From Hydrangea macrophylla (lineage: Eukaryota; Streptophyta; Magnoliopsida; Cornales; Hydrangeaceae), in contig CM066994.1 in the NCBI GenBank assembly GCA_033977485.1, positions 9,054,001 through 9,118,000 on the forward strand: a stretch of DNA of 64,000 nt, written 5' to 3'. Positions 22,322 to 34,107 of the stretch are shown piece after piece. The notes beneath the pieces are model-generated. The model did not search any database. It was not told the DNA's origin and saw only the letters and a program-made list of their open reading frames with translations. Within the stretch, counting starts at the first letter, position 1; each line of letters starts with the position of its first letter. Made by a program: the position numbers and the translations under genes.

Positions 22322-24311
22322 TGTAATACCCATAGCCGGAGAAATAATATAATATCTGCATTATATGTATTAATTAGTAGAATTAATAGCGTATGATTAT
22401 TTGGGTACGTTCTGGATACCCCGACGTGTTAAGTGCTTGGTAAAAGGCACAGTTGGACAAATATGAAATGGGACCCACGGGAGATCCGGATTAATTAAAT
22501 TGCATTTAGTTGCATTTGTTTGATTAAATGAATATTTGTTTAATTGCTTTAATATTTTATTGTTATCTGTAGTCTTTTATGGTGCCAATTTGAGTACCCG
22601 TGTGAGAGAGAATAGGAACCGAATTCATAACTAGTAGGTTAATTAACAACTTCACAAAATATGTGGGACCACGTTTGGGACCCACGTGTGATATAGACAA
22701 ATACCCACTTAGATATTGGGTAGCTAATGCAATTGTTTAGGAGATGTTATAATAAAGTTTAAAGAAATGTTGGGGGTGCAAATGCAATTAAGCCAAAAGT
22801 GGTTAGGAGCTCAAGAGGTTGACACCTCTTGAGTGACTCATCATCTCCTATATACAAAACATGAGATATAGATGTAGAAGAAGAGAGATTTCAGTCATTG
22901 ACGGAAGCTCCACCGTTTCCGCCGACAACGCCGTTTGCTCGCCGTTCCGTCGCCGTCGGTACACCGTTTCGCGAACTGAGACCGTATTCGGAATCGTGGA
23001 GGTGAGAGGATCATCTCTATACAATTCATTTTCAGTTTCGTTGACGTTTTCCCCGACCGTCTTTGACGTGCCGATATATATATGTGAAATTGATATGTAG
23101 TAATATCATTGGAGTTAATTAGAGCTAAAATTAGCAAGGAATTTGAGGTTCTAGGCTTTAATTGGAGCAATTTGTGAGGTGAGTACTCTAATCTTAAATT
23201 GGGTGTTAAATGGTGCTTATGTGATATTGAGTATGGTTAAAATGCTTAGTTCTTGAAGTTGTAGTTAAAGCATGTGTTAATTAGAGCTTAACATGACAAA
23301 TTTTGTAGAAATTGTTATGTGATATGTTTGATGTGCTTATGTGCTTAATTGGGTCATTGGATGTCAAGTGTTAATCACCATTATTTAGCCCGTAGTAACG
23401 AGACGATGTTTTTCCTCAAGAAAAAGGGGACGGTGGTGACGACCACAACGATTGACTACGGTCACGTGAGAGTGTGTGTTTTCGCTATATGCGACGTTGA
23501 AGTGAGAAAAGGCCCGGAATATTGGGTCCGATGCGATGGTGATTAAGTACTTGACATACCGGCGACTACTATTATTGTTGTGTTGCTTAACATTGCATAT
23601 GCACATTTCATACTCCATGGCACGGCTAAAGTATTCACTAAGCGTAAGCTTAAAAACCAAAACTGTTTTCTGTGTGGCGTGCCACGTGTCCTATTTCCAC
23701 GCGTTGTGGGATGGGTCGTGACAATTTAGCTTTAATTTGGTTTGTTTCTAGGTTGTGAATGCTCTATTAAGTTGATCTGAGTTTTTTAAAAAAAAAAATT
23801 CTACTGGAAAAATCATGTGTTAAGGTTATGGATTTTTTTTATAAATTTCACAACTTTTTTTTTCCGATAAATTTCACAACTTTTTGGTGGTATCAGAAAA
23901 TTGTTTTATGATCATTGTATGTTGATATGGTGGTTTGGTTGTGAAGGAGGTCGATCAGGTGAGGTCATGGTGGTCGTCGGAAGTAAGGTGAGGTTGTGGT
24001 GGTGATCGCTACTGGTAGTGGTGGTCGGTGGAGGCAGGGAAGGTCGTGATGGTGGTCGTTAAAGCTCAGGCGAGGTTGCCAGAGCTCAGGCGAGGTCGCT
24101 GAAGCTCAGACGAGGTGATCGTGGTAGTCGCCGGAGGTCGGGCGAGGTCGCCGGAGGTGCAGGGGGTAAAACTCTTGGTGTAAGACCAATATTGAAGATA
24201 GATTTGTCAAAATACCAACGAGTGGACTTAACCCAAATATTTTTGCTAGTTATACCTAAACCACCATGCTTTCCTTAACTTGGATTAATTCATATTTGCC
24301 CCCTTGTTTTA

Positions 24312-24475
24312 TTCATTTGCAAAGCCTAGAGAAGCACAAGACAAGAACTACTCTAAGCAAAGCAATTACATCTTCAAAATATAACCCAGAGTTTATAAAT
24401 AAATAAAAAAGGGGGGGGGGGGGGGACAATTTTCACCCACTCTATGCGCCATTACACAACATCTATACAAAGCTT
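24312..24475. repeat. Dispersed repeat, copy 1
   Basis: Starts TTTATTCATTTGCAAAGCCT and continues GACAAGAACTACTCTAAGC; recurs at 37873-38045 with a few changes. It looks like the reverse complement of a transcript 3' end (AATAAAA on the other strand), but the parent is unknown. Confidence 0.7.
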
Positions 24476-24494
24476 AAGCTTAGGCATTGAAGAT

Positions 24495-24659
24495 GAGTAA
24501 TGCAAAGCTTTTCAAATTATTTTCCCAAAAAGTGATTTCCAACACATGTGGTAGTGGGATCACTTCAACAACATCAACCAATCAAAATCAATTGGGCCCA
24601 CTGCCACATACGTTGAGAAATATTTTTGGAATTTTTTTTTGGGAAGTATAGCATTACTC
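24495..24659. mobile_element. Mutator-type MITE, target duplication ATTGAAGAT
   Basis: The ends GAGTAATGC and GCATTACTC are inverted repeats, flanked by an exact 9-bp duplication ATTGAAGAT (24486-24494 and 24660-24668). Confidence 0.85.
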
Positions 24660-26284
24660 ATTGAAGATTAGTTGCATCCACCAATTAATTCATATGCAAG
24701 ACACAAAATCAGTCGATCTTCCAACCCCCTTTTGGGCTAGATCGTTGGCCAGTCTACTTTTCTCCCCTTTTTTTTTTTTTTGATTCTTACTTTTCTCCTA
24801 TTTGAGCATGAACAATTTGTTCATTCCCAAGTTGTAGTAACCTTGTTATGTATGTCCGTTTGGTTTGATTTACTTTTAAAATGAATAGAACATAATTGAA
24901 TTGCCTAGAATATAATTAAATTGATTTGTTGATTTGTAATTCTAATTCTCTTGTTTGGTTTGAAATAGAATTGAATTCAAATTTTAATTTGATTTCCTGT
25001 AACACCCTTTTAATATATTATAAGTCAAATTAAAACAGAAGGGTAATTTAGTAAATCCATCCAATGGAAATCAATTTGTGAGGTGAGTACTCTAAACTTA
25101 AATTGGGTGTTAAATGGTGCTTATGTGATATTGAGTATGGTTAAAATGCTTAGTTCTTGAAGTTGTAGTTAAAGCATGTGTTAATTAGAGCTTAACATGA
25201 CAAATTTTGTAGAAATTGTTATGTGATATGTTTGATGTGCTTATGTGCTTAATTGGGTCAATGGATGTCAAGTGTTAATCACCATTATTTAGCCCGTAGT
25301 AACGGGACGATGTTTTTCCTCAAGAAAAAGGGGACGGTGGTGACGACCACAACGATTGACTACGGTCACGTGAGAGTGTGTGTTTTCGCTATATGCGACG
25401 TTGAAGTGAGAAAAGGCCCGGAATATTGGGTCCGATGCGATGGTGATTAAGTACTTGACATACCGGTGACTACTATTATTTTTGTGTTGCTTAACATTGC
25501 ATATGCACATTTCATACTCCATGGCACGGTTAAAGTATTCACTAAGCGTAAGCTTAAAAACCAAAAATGTTTTCTGTGTGGTTATTGAATAACCACCGCA
25601 GGTACGGATCGCGACGAGGAAAGGAAGTGATCGGGAATCCGGGAAAAGAGTTATGTTGTTTATATGTTCATAAGTTGTGAATATGTTAGTCTTGGTGGAG
25701 ATGGAACTCATGTTTGTAATATTATAGTTGTAAATGGTTTTGGTTGGAGGACACAAGTTGTACTTGAGTTTAAACTTCTTTTGTAAGTTGTAAAAATGTC
25801 AAGCACCAACTTTTAATGCTTTAGAATGTGGTTTGGGAACTTGTTAATATGTTGGGTGTTCTTTCATTGAGTGTAAGTGTTGAGCTCTTGAACTCGTATT
25901 GTATGATATGAACTTGAGATTGAGTTGAGAGTCATGTTGGGAAATGTTGTGCTTGTAAAATGGGACTTGTTTTCAACTTGAGTTGCTAAAGAGTTTTAGG
26001 TTGGTTTGAACAAGTGTTTTGAAAAGGTTTTGAACTCATTTCTAACTAGTTTTTATGCTCATACTAGTTTTTGACAAAAGTAAGAATTTGGTTGCTTGGT
26101 TTGTCCAAATGAGATTGAGTTTATAATCTATAATATGTTAATGGTGTTTTCACTTGTTTGGGTAATGTTGGAGGAGTTTTAGTAGGTGTTTGAAATGTGT
26201 TTCCAAAGTTCCAAGATGTTTGGTTTGAGTTTTGGTAAGTTTAGACTTGAAAACATAGGTTTTAGCAGCAGGGAAAACACTTCT

Positions 26285-26400
26285 GCAGAATCCGGATCGA
26301 TCCGGGTCTCGTGCGGATCGATCCGGGGCATCCAGGGGAGCAGAAAATGAGATTCTGCTAAATCCGGATCGATTCGGTTTTGGGGCGGATCGATCCGCTT
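26285..26400. repeat. Four phased GGATCGATCC palindromes (5' LTR)
   Basis: CGGATCGATCCG-type palindromes have ATCGAT cores centred at about 26298, 26319, 26369 and 26390, that is two pairs each 21 bp apart. The same array is at 33485-33597 in the 3' LTR. They lie about 310-410 bp before the LTR end. Confidence 0.9.
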
Positions 26401-26712
26401 TTTTGTTTTCAGCCCGTCGGCTTTTACGGAAACGGGCATAACTCTCTCTAGAAAATTCAGATTCGCGCGCCGTTTTTTGCGTTGGAATCGGAATTCAAAG
26501 ACCTATCTTTTGATATAAAATTTGATATATCTTATTAATTACCATTTTACCCTTGGGTCTATTTTTGTCACAGTAAGGTTCTTTTATGTCATTTAAAACA
26601 TGTGTTTCTTAGTAATTCGCTTGTTTTCTTTGCTAATTAGTATAAATGATCACTTGTGGCATTGTTACACGTGTCCTAATCCGCCAGGGCGGGTTGGGGT
26701 GTGACAATTTTT

Positions 26713-26724
26713 GGTATCAGAGCA
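26713..26724 (+). other. Primer-binding site (initiator Met tRNA)
   Basis: TGGTATCAGAGC lies a few bases after the LTR end TGTGACA, the standard minus-strand primer site of plant Ty3/gypsy elements. Confidence 0.9.
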
Positions 26725-26910
26725 ATAGGTTAGAGCCTTTGGGGACGAGAGACGACGAATACGACGTGCAAATTGAATAAAATAATACATAGTGACACGA
26801 TCATGCATACACGTTTACTTAGCATGCTTTAAATGTTATTTAGCATGCACCGTGATTTATTTAAAAATAACGTGCATGTATATATATCTTGTGGTGGGTG
26901 ACAGGCAAGG

Positions 26911-27969
26911 ATGTCTGGAGGTGAAACCCCGTCTGCAGCTCGTATGGATAGAATAGAGGTAGTTATGGAAAAATTGGTAAGAGTGGCCGAAACTCAAGTT
27001 GTTGAGGAAGGACCGGGTTCGTCAAATCCAGGGCAGAGGGTGGAACCGATAACCATTGTCACGTTCTACAAGCAAAAGCCAGGGCAGTTTAAAGGGGAAT
27101 CCGATTCAATGAAGGCTGACCATTGGTTGACCGATATGAAGAGAATTTTTCGTGTTTTGCCATGTTCAGAGGAACATAAAGTCTTGTTTGCCTCCGATAT
27201 CTTGAAAGAGGAAGCACAGAATTGGTGGACGTCAATATTAAAGCAAGGAGCGCCGACTACCTGGAATGGATTTATCGAAGAGTTCTCAAAACAATACATT
27301 CCTCGGTCTTTCAGTGAATCAAAGTCCCGAGAATTTTCTCATCTCAGTCAAGGTAATATGACCGTTAGAGACTATGCCGCTAAATTCACAAGTTTGGCCA
27401 GATTTGCAATGGATTTTCTTCCGAATGAGTTCACTCGGGCAAGAAGATTTGAGGAAGGGCTCCGTGATGAAATCAGGGGAAAAGTGGATACACATCGGCT
27501 AGCAACATATTCAGAAGTGCTAGATGTAGCCTTGATTGCTTAACGAGGTGTGTTGCCAACGGGGCAAGGTCAAACATTCAAGAGGCCGGGAGGTAGTCAA
27601 TTCCAGGGACAGGGTAATTCTAAAAGACAAAGTTCTGGCAGTTCATTGGGGAGTGGGGGTAACAAACCCAAGTGTCAGACTTGTGGTAAATATCACTGGG
27701 GAGTATGTAATATGTCTCCGATCATTTGCAACATCTGTCGACGACCGGGGCACATGACAAGGGATTGTCCGAATCTTCTAAGACAAAGTATTACTCCGAG
27801 GCAAAGTACGGATGACAGTGGAATAAGGTGTTATTCATGTGGTGACCTGGGGCATCGAGAACGTAATTGTCCCAAGAGAAGACAAGGAGGTTCCAGCTCA
27901 TCCGTCGGTAGTGCACCAAGACAGAGACCATCTCAACAGCAATCCCAGATATTTTCAGCTCAAGCCTAG
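26911..27969 (+). pseudogene. Retrotransposon gag with zinc knuckles (broken)
   Basis: The frame starts MSGGETPSAARMDRIE. A retrotransposon gag domain follows, with EEAQNWWTSILKQ and EFSKQYIPRSF, typical of plant gypsy capsids that bind and package element RNA. A TAA at 27541-27543 breaks the frame. The same frame then continues with a Q/G/S-rich stretch and two CCHC knuckles, CNICRRPGHMTRDC and CYSCGDLGHRERNC, and ends at TAG 27967-27969. The protease follows in another frame, so a shift lies near 27960. It is not expected to make full-length gag. Confidence 0.9.
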
Positions 27970-28450
27970 GGAGACCACTACGGCTGACACGGTGGTTTCA
28001 GGTATACTTTTTATTTGCTTGCAACCTGCCAATGTGTTGTTAGATTCAGGGTCAACTCACTCTTTCGTATCACATCAATTTGCTAAGAATTTAGACAAAC
28101 CCTTAGAATTACTAGATTTTGACTTATATATTGCACTTCCATCGGGAGCGCCACTAGTGAGTTCGGGTGTCTTTAAAGCTTGTGGGATTGACGTAAGTGG
28201 TAGAAGGTTGTTTGTTGATTTAGTACCGTTGGTCGTTCAACACTTTGACGTTATTTTAGGGATGGACTGGTTATCTGAAAATCATGCTATTATCGATTGT
28301 GAGAACAAGAGAATGACATTTCGATTGCCAAATCAAGATGAATTCTGTTTCCAAGGGACAGGTGTAGTATCACCACCTTATTTGGTGTCAGCTGTCAAAG
28401 CTTGTCGTTTATTGAAAAAGGGATGTCAAGGGTTTTTGTGTAAGCATACT
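27970..28450 (+). pseudogene. Retrotransposon aspartic protease region (broken)
   Basis: This region is frame-shifted relative to gag. The active-site motif LLDSGSTHSFVS is present (DSG catalytic triplet), followed by the conserved block FDVILGMDWLSENHAIIDC, as in retropepsins of plant gypsy elements, which process the polyprotein. The frame ends at TGA 28451-28453. The family-typical continuation (LDVRSTELKLEDIPVV) lies in the next frame, so a second frameshift occurs near 28440. Confidence 0.9.
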
Positions 28451-28453
28451 TGA

Positions 28454-29888
28454 CGTTAGAAGTACTGAATTAAAGTTAGAAGATATACCTGTGGTCAAGG
28501 AATTTCCAGATGTTTTTCCAGAAGAGTTGTCGAGTGTGTTGATTGAGAGAGAAATTGAGTTTGGGATAGATGTTATGCCAGGGACTCAACCGATTTCACG
28601 GGCACCGTATAGAATGGCTTCGATAGAGTTAAAGGAGTTGAAGACTTAGTTGTAAGAGTTACTTGATAAGGGGTTTATTCGACCAAGTGTATCGCCGTGG
28701 GGTGCACCGGTTTTATTTGTGAAGAAGAAAGACGAAACAATGCGAATGTGCATCGATTACTGGGAGATTAACAAGGTAACCATAAAGAATAAGTATCCGT
28801 TGCCGCGTATTGATGATTTGTTTGATCAGTTAAAAGGGGCAGAAGCCTTTTCTAAGATTGACTTGAGATCCGGGTATCACCAGTTAAAGGTTAAAGCTGA
28901 AGATGTTGAGAAGACTGCTTTTAGAACTCGGTACGGGCACTATGAATTTCTTGTTATGCCGTTTGGGGTCACAAATGCACCAGCCGCTTTTATGGACTTG
29001 ATGAATCGGGTGTTCAAGACATATCTAGACGAATTTGTGATTGTATTTATTGATGATATTTTGATATATTCTAGAAGTCGGGAAGATCACGAGCGACACT
29101 TAAGGTTGGTTTTGCAACGACTTAGAGAAAAGCAATTATTTGGAAAGTTAAAGAAAAGTGAATTCTGGTTAACAAGTGTTACATTTCTTGGACACGTAAT
29201 TTCTAAGGATGGTGTTTCCGTAGACCCACAAAAGATAGAAGCTGTAAAGAATTGGCCGAGACCGACAAATGTTTTCGAAGTTCGAAGCTTCTTGGGGTTA
29301 GCCGGTTACTATAGAAAGTTCGTTCAAAATTTTTCTAGAATCGCGACTCCAATGACCCAGTTAATGAAAAAGGATATGGCTTTTGTGTGTAATAAGGAAT
29401 GTGAAGAATGTTTCCAAAAGTTGAAGGACAAGTTGACTTCAGCACCGATATTGGCTATTCCTTCAAGTACTGGAGGTTTTAGTATATATAGCGATGCTTC
29501 TCATCAGGGTTTAGGATGCGTTCTAATGCAAGAGGGTAAAGTGATAGCCTATGCTTCAAGGCAGTTGAGGACACACGAGAAGAATTATCCAACCCACGAT
29601 TTGGAGTTGGCGGCGGTAATCTTCGCATTAAAAATTTGGCGTCACTACTTGTACGGGGAAACATGTGAGATATTTATTGATCACAATAGTTTAACATATT
29701 TATTTACCCAAAGAGAACTAAATATGAGACAGAGAAAATGGCTTGAATTAATGAAAGATTATGACTTGAAGATTCAGTACCATCCGGGTAAAGCTAATGT
29801 GGTTGCCGATGCTTTGAGTCGAAAGTCATCAGTAAATTTGATTTATTCTTTAACAGTTCAAGCAAAGTTAGTACAAGAATTAGAGTGA
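28454..29888 (+). pseudogene. Reverse transcriptase and RNase H region (broken)
   Basis: EFPDVFPEELSS leads into the reverse transcriptase. Stops TAG 28647 and TAA 28653 interrupt it before [17 protein letters not shown]. From 28719 the frame is open for 389 codons. It shows [10 protein letters not shown], the catalytic FIDDILIYS box, [11 protein letters not shown] and [13 protein letters not shown], then RNase H-like [20 protein letters not shown] and the linker [19 protein letters not shown] ends it at 29886-29888. This enzyme copies element RNA to DNA in the intact family. The open part is well conserved, but the upstream stops should prevent production. Confidence 0.93.
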
Positions 29889-31142
29889 TTAGAACTTGTG
29901 GTGATTCCCAGAATTCAAGATGGTTTAATGGCAGCTATCATAGCACAACCGAGTTTGATTGATGAAATCAAGGTAAGTCAACTTCTGGATCCAAATTTCA
30001 AGAAAATAGTTGAAGAGTTACCTGAGGGTAGACGGCCAGAGTTCAGTTTTCAGAATAATGTGTTGAGGTATATTAATCGTTTATGTGTTCCTAATATCCA
30101 AGAGTTGAAAGATAAGACTATGGAAGAAGCTCACAACACGAGGTATTCCGTGCATCCTGGTAGTACCAAGATGTATAGAGATTTGCGAGAAGTGCATTGG
30201 TGGAGTGGTATAAAACGGGAAGTTGCCGAGTTTGTGGCTAAGTGTATAACTTGTCAACGAGTGAAAATAGAACATCAACGACCCGCCGGAGAAGTACAAC
30301 CATTAGAGATACCGGAATGGAAATAGGAGCATATCACTATGGATTTTATAATAGGTTTGCCGCGATCTCCTAAGTCTAATGATAGTATTTGGGTGATCGT
30401 TGACCGGTTGACTAAGTCAGCCCATTTCTTGCCAATCAAAACTCGTGAACCAACAAAGTTAGCAGAGCTTTATGTCAGAGAAGTTATCATATTACACGGG
30501 GCACCGGTATCCATTGTGTCAGATCGGGATACACGATTTGTGTCTAGATTTTGGGAAAGTTTACAAAAGGCAATGGGGACAGCCTTGCACTTTAGCACAA
30601 CTTTTCATCCTCAGACAGACGGTCAATCCGAATGAGTTATTCAGATTCTGGAAGATATGCTTTGAGGATGTGTAATGGATTTCAAGTTAGATTGGGAAAC
30701 CCATTTACCATTGGTGGAATTCTCTTATAATAATAGCTTCCAAACGAGTATTGGGATGGCGCCTTATGAGGCATTGTATGGTCGGAAATGTAGATCACCG
30801 GTGTGTTGGACAGAAGTTGGGGAAAAACAACTTTTAGGACCCGAAATCGTGCAAATCACTACCGACAAAATCAAGTTAGTTAAACAACGGCTACAAGTAG
30901 CTCAGAGTCGATATAAAAGTTACGCGGATACTAGAAGAAGATCGTTGGAATTCTAGGTAGGTGATTATGTTTTCTTGAAAGTATCGCCTTCGAAGGGCAT
31001 AACACGGTTTGGAAAGCGGGGCAAGTTGAATCCGAGGTTTGTAGGACCTTATCTGATTTTGGATAGAGTTGGTCCTGTTGCATATCGGTTAAAATTGCCA
31101 CAAGAGTTGGCTAACATTCATAACGTATTTCACGTTTCTATG
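29889..31142 (+). pseudogene. Integrase region (broken)
   Basis: The frame continues that of the reverse transcriptase. A zinc-binding HHCC region is seen (HPGSTKMYRDLREVHWW, then CITCQRVK), followed by core motifs with MDFIIGLPRS, VIVDRLTKSAHF, SDRDTRF and HPQTDGQSE. A C-terminal GPY-type module reads KLNPRFVGPYLILDRVGPVA. Stops occur at 30324, 30633, 30663 and 30954, mostly explainable as C-to-T or G-to-A changes in Gln, Arg or Trp codons. Integrase joins element DNA to the host genome; this copy cannot be made whole. Confidence 0.92.
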
Positions 31143-31379
31143 TAACGACGTTGCTTATCAGATTCGAGTCGCTGTATTACTCCAGAACCGTTGATGATAC
31201 GAGAAGACTAGACTTATGTTGAACATCCAGTTCGAATCCTAGACAGAAAAGATCAGGTATTGAGAACCAAAGTTATTCCTCTGGTTATGGTGTTATGGCG
31301 TAATCACTCAGTAGAGGAGGCGACTTGGGAACGTGAAGACGAGATCCGAGAAAAGTATCCTCACTTATTCGACTTTTAA
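31143..31379 (+). pseudogene. Integrase tail with chromodomain-like end (broken)
   Basis: After TAA 31143-31145 and TAG 31209-31211 the frame gives EHPVRILDRKDQVLR, VMVLWRNHSVEEATWERED and EKYPHLFDF, the C-terminal chromodomain-like module of plant chromoviruses, thought to guide integration into heterochromatin. It ends at TAA 31377-31379, 30 bp before the polypurine tract. Confidence 0.85.
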
Positions 31380-31408
31380 AGTAAGAAAAGTTTGAGGACA
31401 AACTTCCA

Positions 31409-31423
31409 AAAGGGAGGGAGAAA
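31409..31423 (+). other. Polypurine tract
   Basis: AAAAGGGAGGGAGAA immediately precedes the 3' LTR; it is the expected plus-strand primer site. Confidence 0.85.
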
Positions 31424-33902
31424 TGTAATATCCGTACCCGGAGAAATAATATAATATCTGCATTATATGTATTAATTAGTAGAATTAATAGCGTATGATT
31501 ATTTGGGTACGTTCCGGATACCCCGACGTGTTAAGTGCTTGGTAAAAGGCACAGTTGGGCAGATATGAAATGGGACCCACGGGAGATCCGGATTAATTAA
31601 ATTGCATTTAGTTGCATTTGTTTGATTAAATGAATATTTGTTTAATTGCTTTAATATTTTATTGTTATCTGTAGTCTTTTATTGTGCCAATTTGAGTACC
31701 CGTGTGAGAGAGAATAGGAACCGAATTCATAACTAGTAGGTTAATTAACAACTTCACAAAATATGTGGGACCCCGTTTGGGACCCACGTGTGATATAGAC
31801 AAATATCCACTTAGATATTGGGTAGCTAATGCAATTATTTAGGAGATGTTATAATAAAGTTTAAAGAAATGTTGGGGGTGCAAATGCAATTAAGCCAAAA
31901 GTGGTTAGGAGCTCAAGAGGTTGACACCTCTTGAGTGACTCATCATCTCCTATATACAAAACATGAGATATAGATGTAGAAGAAGAGAGATTTCAGCCAT
32001 TGACGGAAGCTCCACCGTTTCCGCCGACAACGCCGTTTGCTCGCCGTTCCGTCGCCGTCGATACACCGTTTCGCGAACCGAGACCGTATTCGGAATCGTG
32101 GAGGTGAGAGGATCGTCTCTATACAATTCATTTTCAGTTTCGTTGACGTTTTCCCCGACCGTCTTTGACGTGCCGATATATATGTGAAATTGATATGTAG
32201 TAATATCATTGGAGTTAATTAGAGCTAAAATTAGCAAGGAATTTGAGGTTCTAGGCTTTAATTGGAGCAATTTGTGAGGTGAGTACTCTAATCTTAAATT
32301 GGGTGTTAAATGGTGCTTATGTGATATTGAGTATGGTTAAAATGCTTAGTTCTTGAAGTTGTAGTTAAAGCATGTGTTAATTAGAGCTTAACATGACAAA
32401 TTTTGTAGAAATTGTTATGTGATATGTTTGATGTGCTTATGTGCTTAATTGGGTCAATGGATGTCAAGTGTTAATCACCATTATTTAGCCCGTAGTAACA
32501 GGACGATGTTTTTCCTCAAGAAAAAGGGGACGGTGGTGACGACCACAACAATTGACTACGGTCACGTAAGAGTGTGTGTTTTCGCTATATGCGACGTTGA
32601 AGTGAGAAAAGGCCCGGAATATTGGGTCCGATGCGATGGTGATTAAGTTCTTGACATACCGGCGACTACTATTATTTTTGTGTTGCTTAACATTGCATGT
32701 GCACTTTTCATACTCCATGGCACGGTTAAAGTATTCACTAAGCGTAAGCTTAAAAACCAAAAATGTTTTCTGTGTGGTTATTGAATAACCACCGCAGGTA
32801 CGGATCGCGACGAGGAAAGGAAGTGATCGGGAATCCGGGAAAAGAGTTATGTTGTTTATATGTTCATAAGTTGTGAATATGTTAGTCTTGGTGGAGATGG
32901 AACTCATGTTTGTAATATTATAGTTGTAAATGGTTTTGGTTGGAGGACACAAGTTGTACTTGAGTTTAAACTTCTTTTGTAAGTTGTAAAAATGTCAAGC
33001 ACCAACTTTTAATGCTTTAGAATGTGGTTTGGGAACTTGTTAATATGTTGGGTGTTCTTTCATTGAGTGTAAGTGTTTAGCTCTTGAACTCGTATTGTAT
33101 GATATGAACTTGAGATTGAGTTGAGAGTCATGTTGGGAAATGTTGTGCTTGTAAAATGGGACTTGTTTTCAACTTGAGTTGCTAAAGAGTTTTAGGTTGG
33201 TTTGAACAAGTGTTTTGAAAAGGTTTTGAACTCATTTCTAACTAGTTTTTATGCTCATACTAGTTTTTGACAAAAGTAAGAATTTGGTTGCTTGGTTTGT
33301 CCAAATGAGGTTGAGTTTATAATCTATAAGATGTTAATGGTGTTTTCACTTGTTTGGGGAATGTTGGAGGAGTTTTAGTAGGTGTTTGAAATGTGTTTCC
33401 AAAGTTCCAAGATGTTTGGTTTGAGTTTTGGTAAGTTTAGACTTGAAAACATAGGTTTTAGCAGCAGGGAAAACACTTCTGCAGAATCCGGATCGATCCG
33501 GGTCTCGTGCGGATCGATCCGGGGCATCCAGGGGAGCAGAAAATGAGATTCTGCTAAATCCGGATCGATCCGATTTTGGGGCGGATCGATCCGCTTTTCT
33601 GTTTTCAGCCCGTCGGCTTTTACGGAAACGGGCATAACTCTCTCTAGAAAATTCGGATTCGCGTGCCATTTTTTGCGTTGGAACCGGGACTCAAAGACCT
33701 ATCTTTTGATATAAAATTTGATATATCTTATTAATTACCATTTTACCCTTGGGTCTATTTTTGTCACAGTAAGGTTCTTTTATGTCATTTAAAACATATG
33801 TTTCTTAGTAATTCGCTTGTTTTCTTTGCTAATTAGTATAAATGATCACTTGTGGCATTGTTACACGTGTCCTAATCCACCAGGGCAGGTTAGGGTGTGA
33901 CA
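31424..33902 (+). repeat. 3' LTR (2479 bp)
   Basis: Starts TGTAATATCC and ends GGTGTGACA, followed by the target duplication CAGAT. It is uninterrupted and gives the reference length. It carries the same four GGATCGATCC palindromes at 33485-33597. Confidence 0.93.
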
Positions 33903-34107
33903 CAGATCCACAAAATAGAATTGACCACTGATGGAAAAAATCTTTAATAAATCAATTTTGGGATAATAATAGATGCAAATGGACCAATAGTTGACTGGGT
34001 GAAAGTTAATTTGGAACACACAACACACTCACGCACACATTGCACAAGCAGCACAACACACTCACGCAAACTGTCGCACACACTTAATGACTCACTACCA
34101 CACACAC

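Larger units (their letters stand above)
23678..25071. other. Foreign 1394-bp block inside the 5' LTR
   Basis: The block begins with an LTR-end-like stretch (CACGTGTCC, then TCGTGACA ending at about 23722). It ends with an LTR-start-like stretch (TGTAACACCC from about 24999, then 73 bp before normal LTR resumes). Between them are GGTGGTCG/GAGGTCG-rich sequence (23940-24170), a dispersed repeat (24312-24475) and a Mutator-type MITE (24495-24659). No gene is seen. Confidence 0.7.
22322..26706 (+). repeat. Composite 5' LTR
   Basis: 22322-23677 matches the first 1.35 kb of the 3' LTR. 23678-25071 is not LTR sequence. 25072-26706 matches the 3' LTR again from about 32268 to its end, so about 510 bp of LTR occur twice. 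Without the extra material the LTR would be about 2.48 kb, like the 3' copy. Confidence 0.88.
22322..33902 (+). mobile_element. Ty3/gypsy chromovirus-type element (Tekay/Del-like), 11.6 kb
   Basis: The element has TG...CA LTR ends, the target duplication CAGAT (22317-22321 and 33903-33907), an initiator-Met primer site (TGGTATCAGAGC at 26713-26724) and a polypurine tract at 31409-31423. The order gag, protease, reverse transcriptase, RNase H, integrase, chromodomain-like tail is that of plant chromoviruses; the long LTRs fit the Tekay/Del group. Ten in-frame stops and two frameshifts disable it. The LTRs differ by about 2% in the part compared by eye. The 5' LTR holds 1394 bp of foreign DNA plus a repeated LTR piece. 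Confidence 0.93.

Noticed and set aside
22861..23100. Frame starting MRYRCRRRE in the LTR, repeated at 31963
   Set aside because: It is short, within an LTR, and on the opposite strand to another equally long frame; probably transcribed leader at best.
25289..25756. 155-codon minus-strand frame, recurring at 32485-32952
   Set aside because: Both lie inside the gypsy LTR; repetition is explained by LTR identity and no protein family was recognised.
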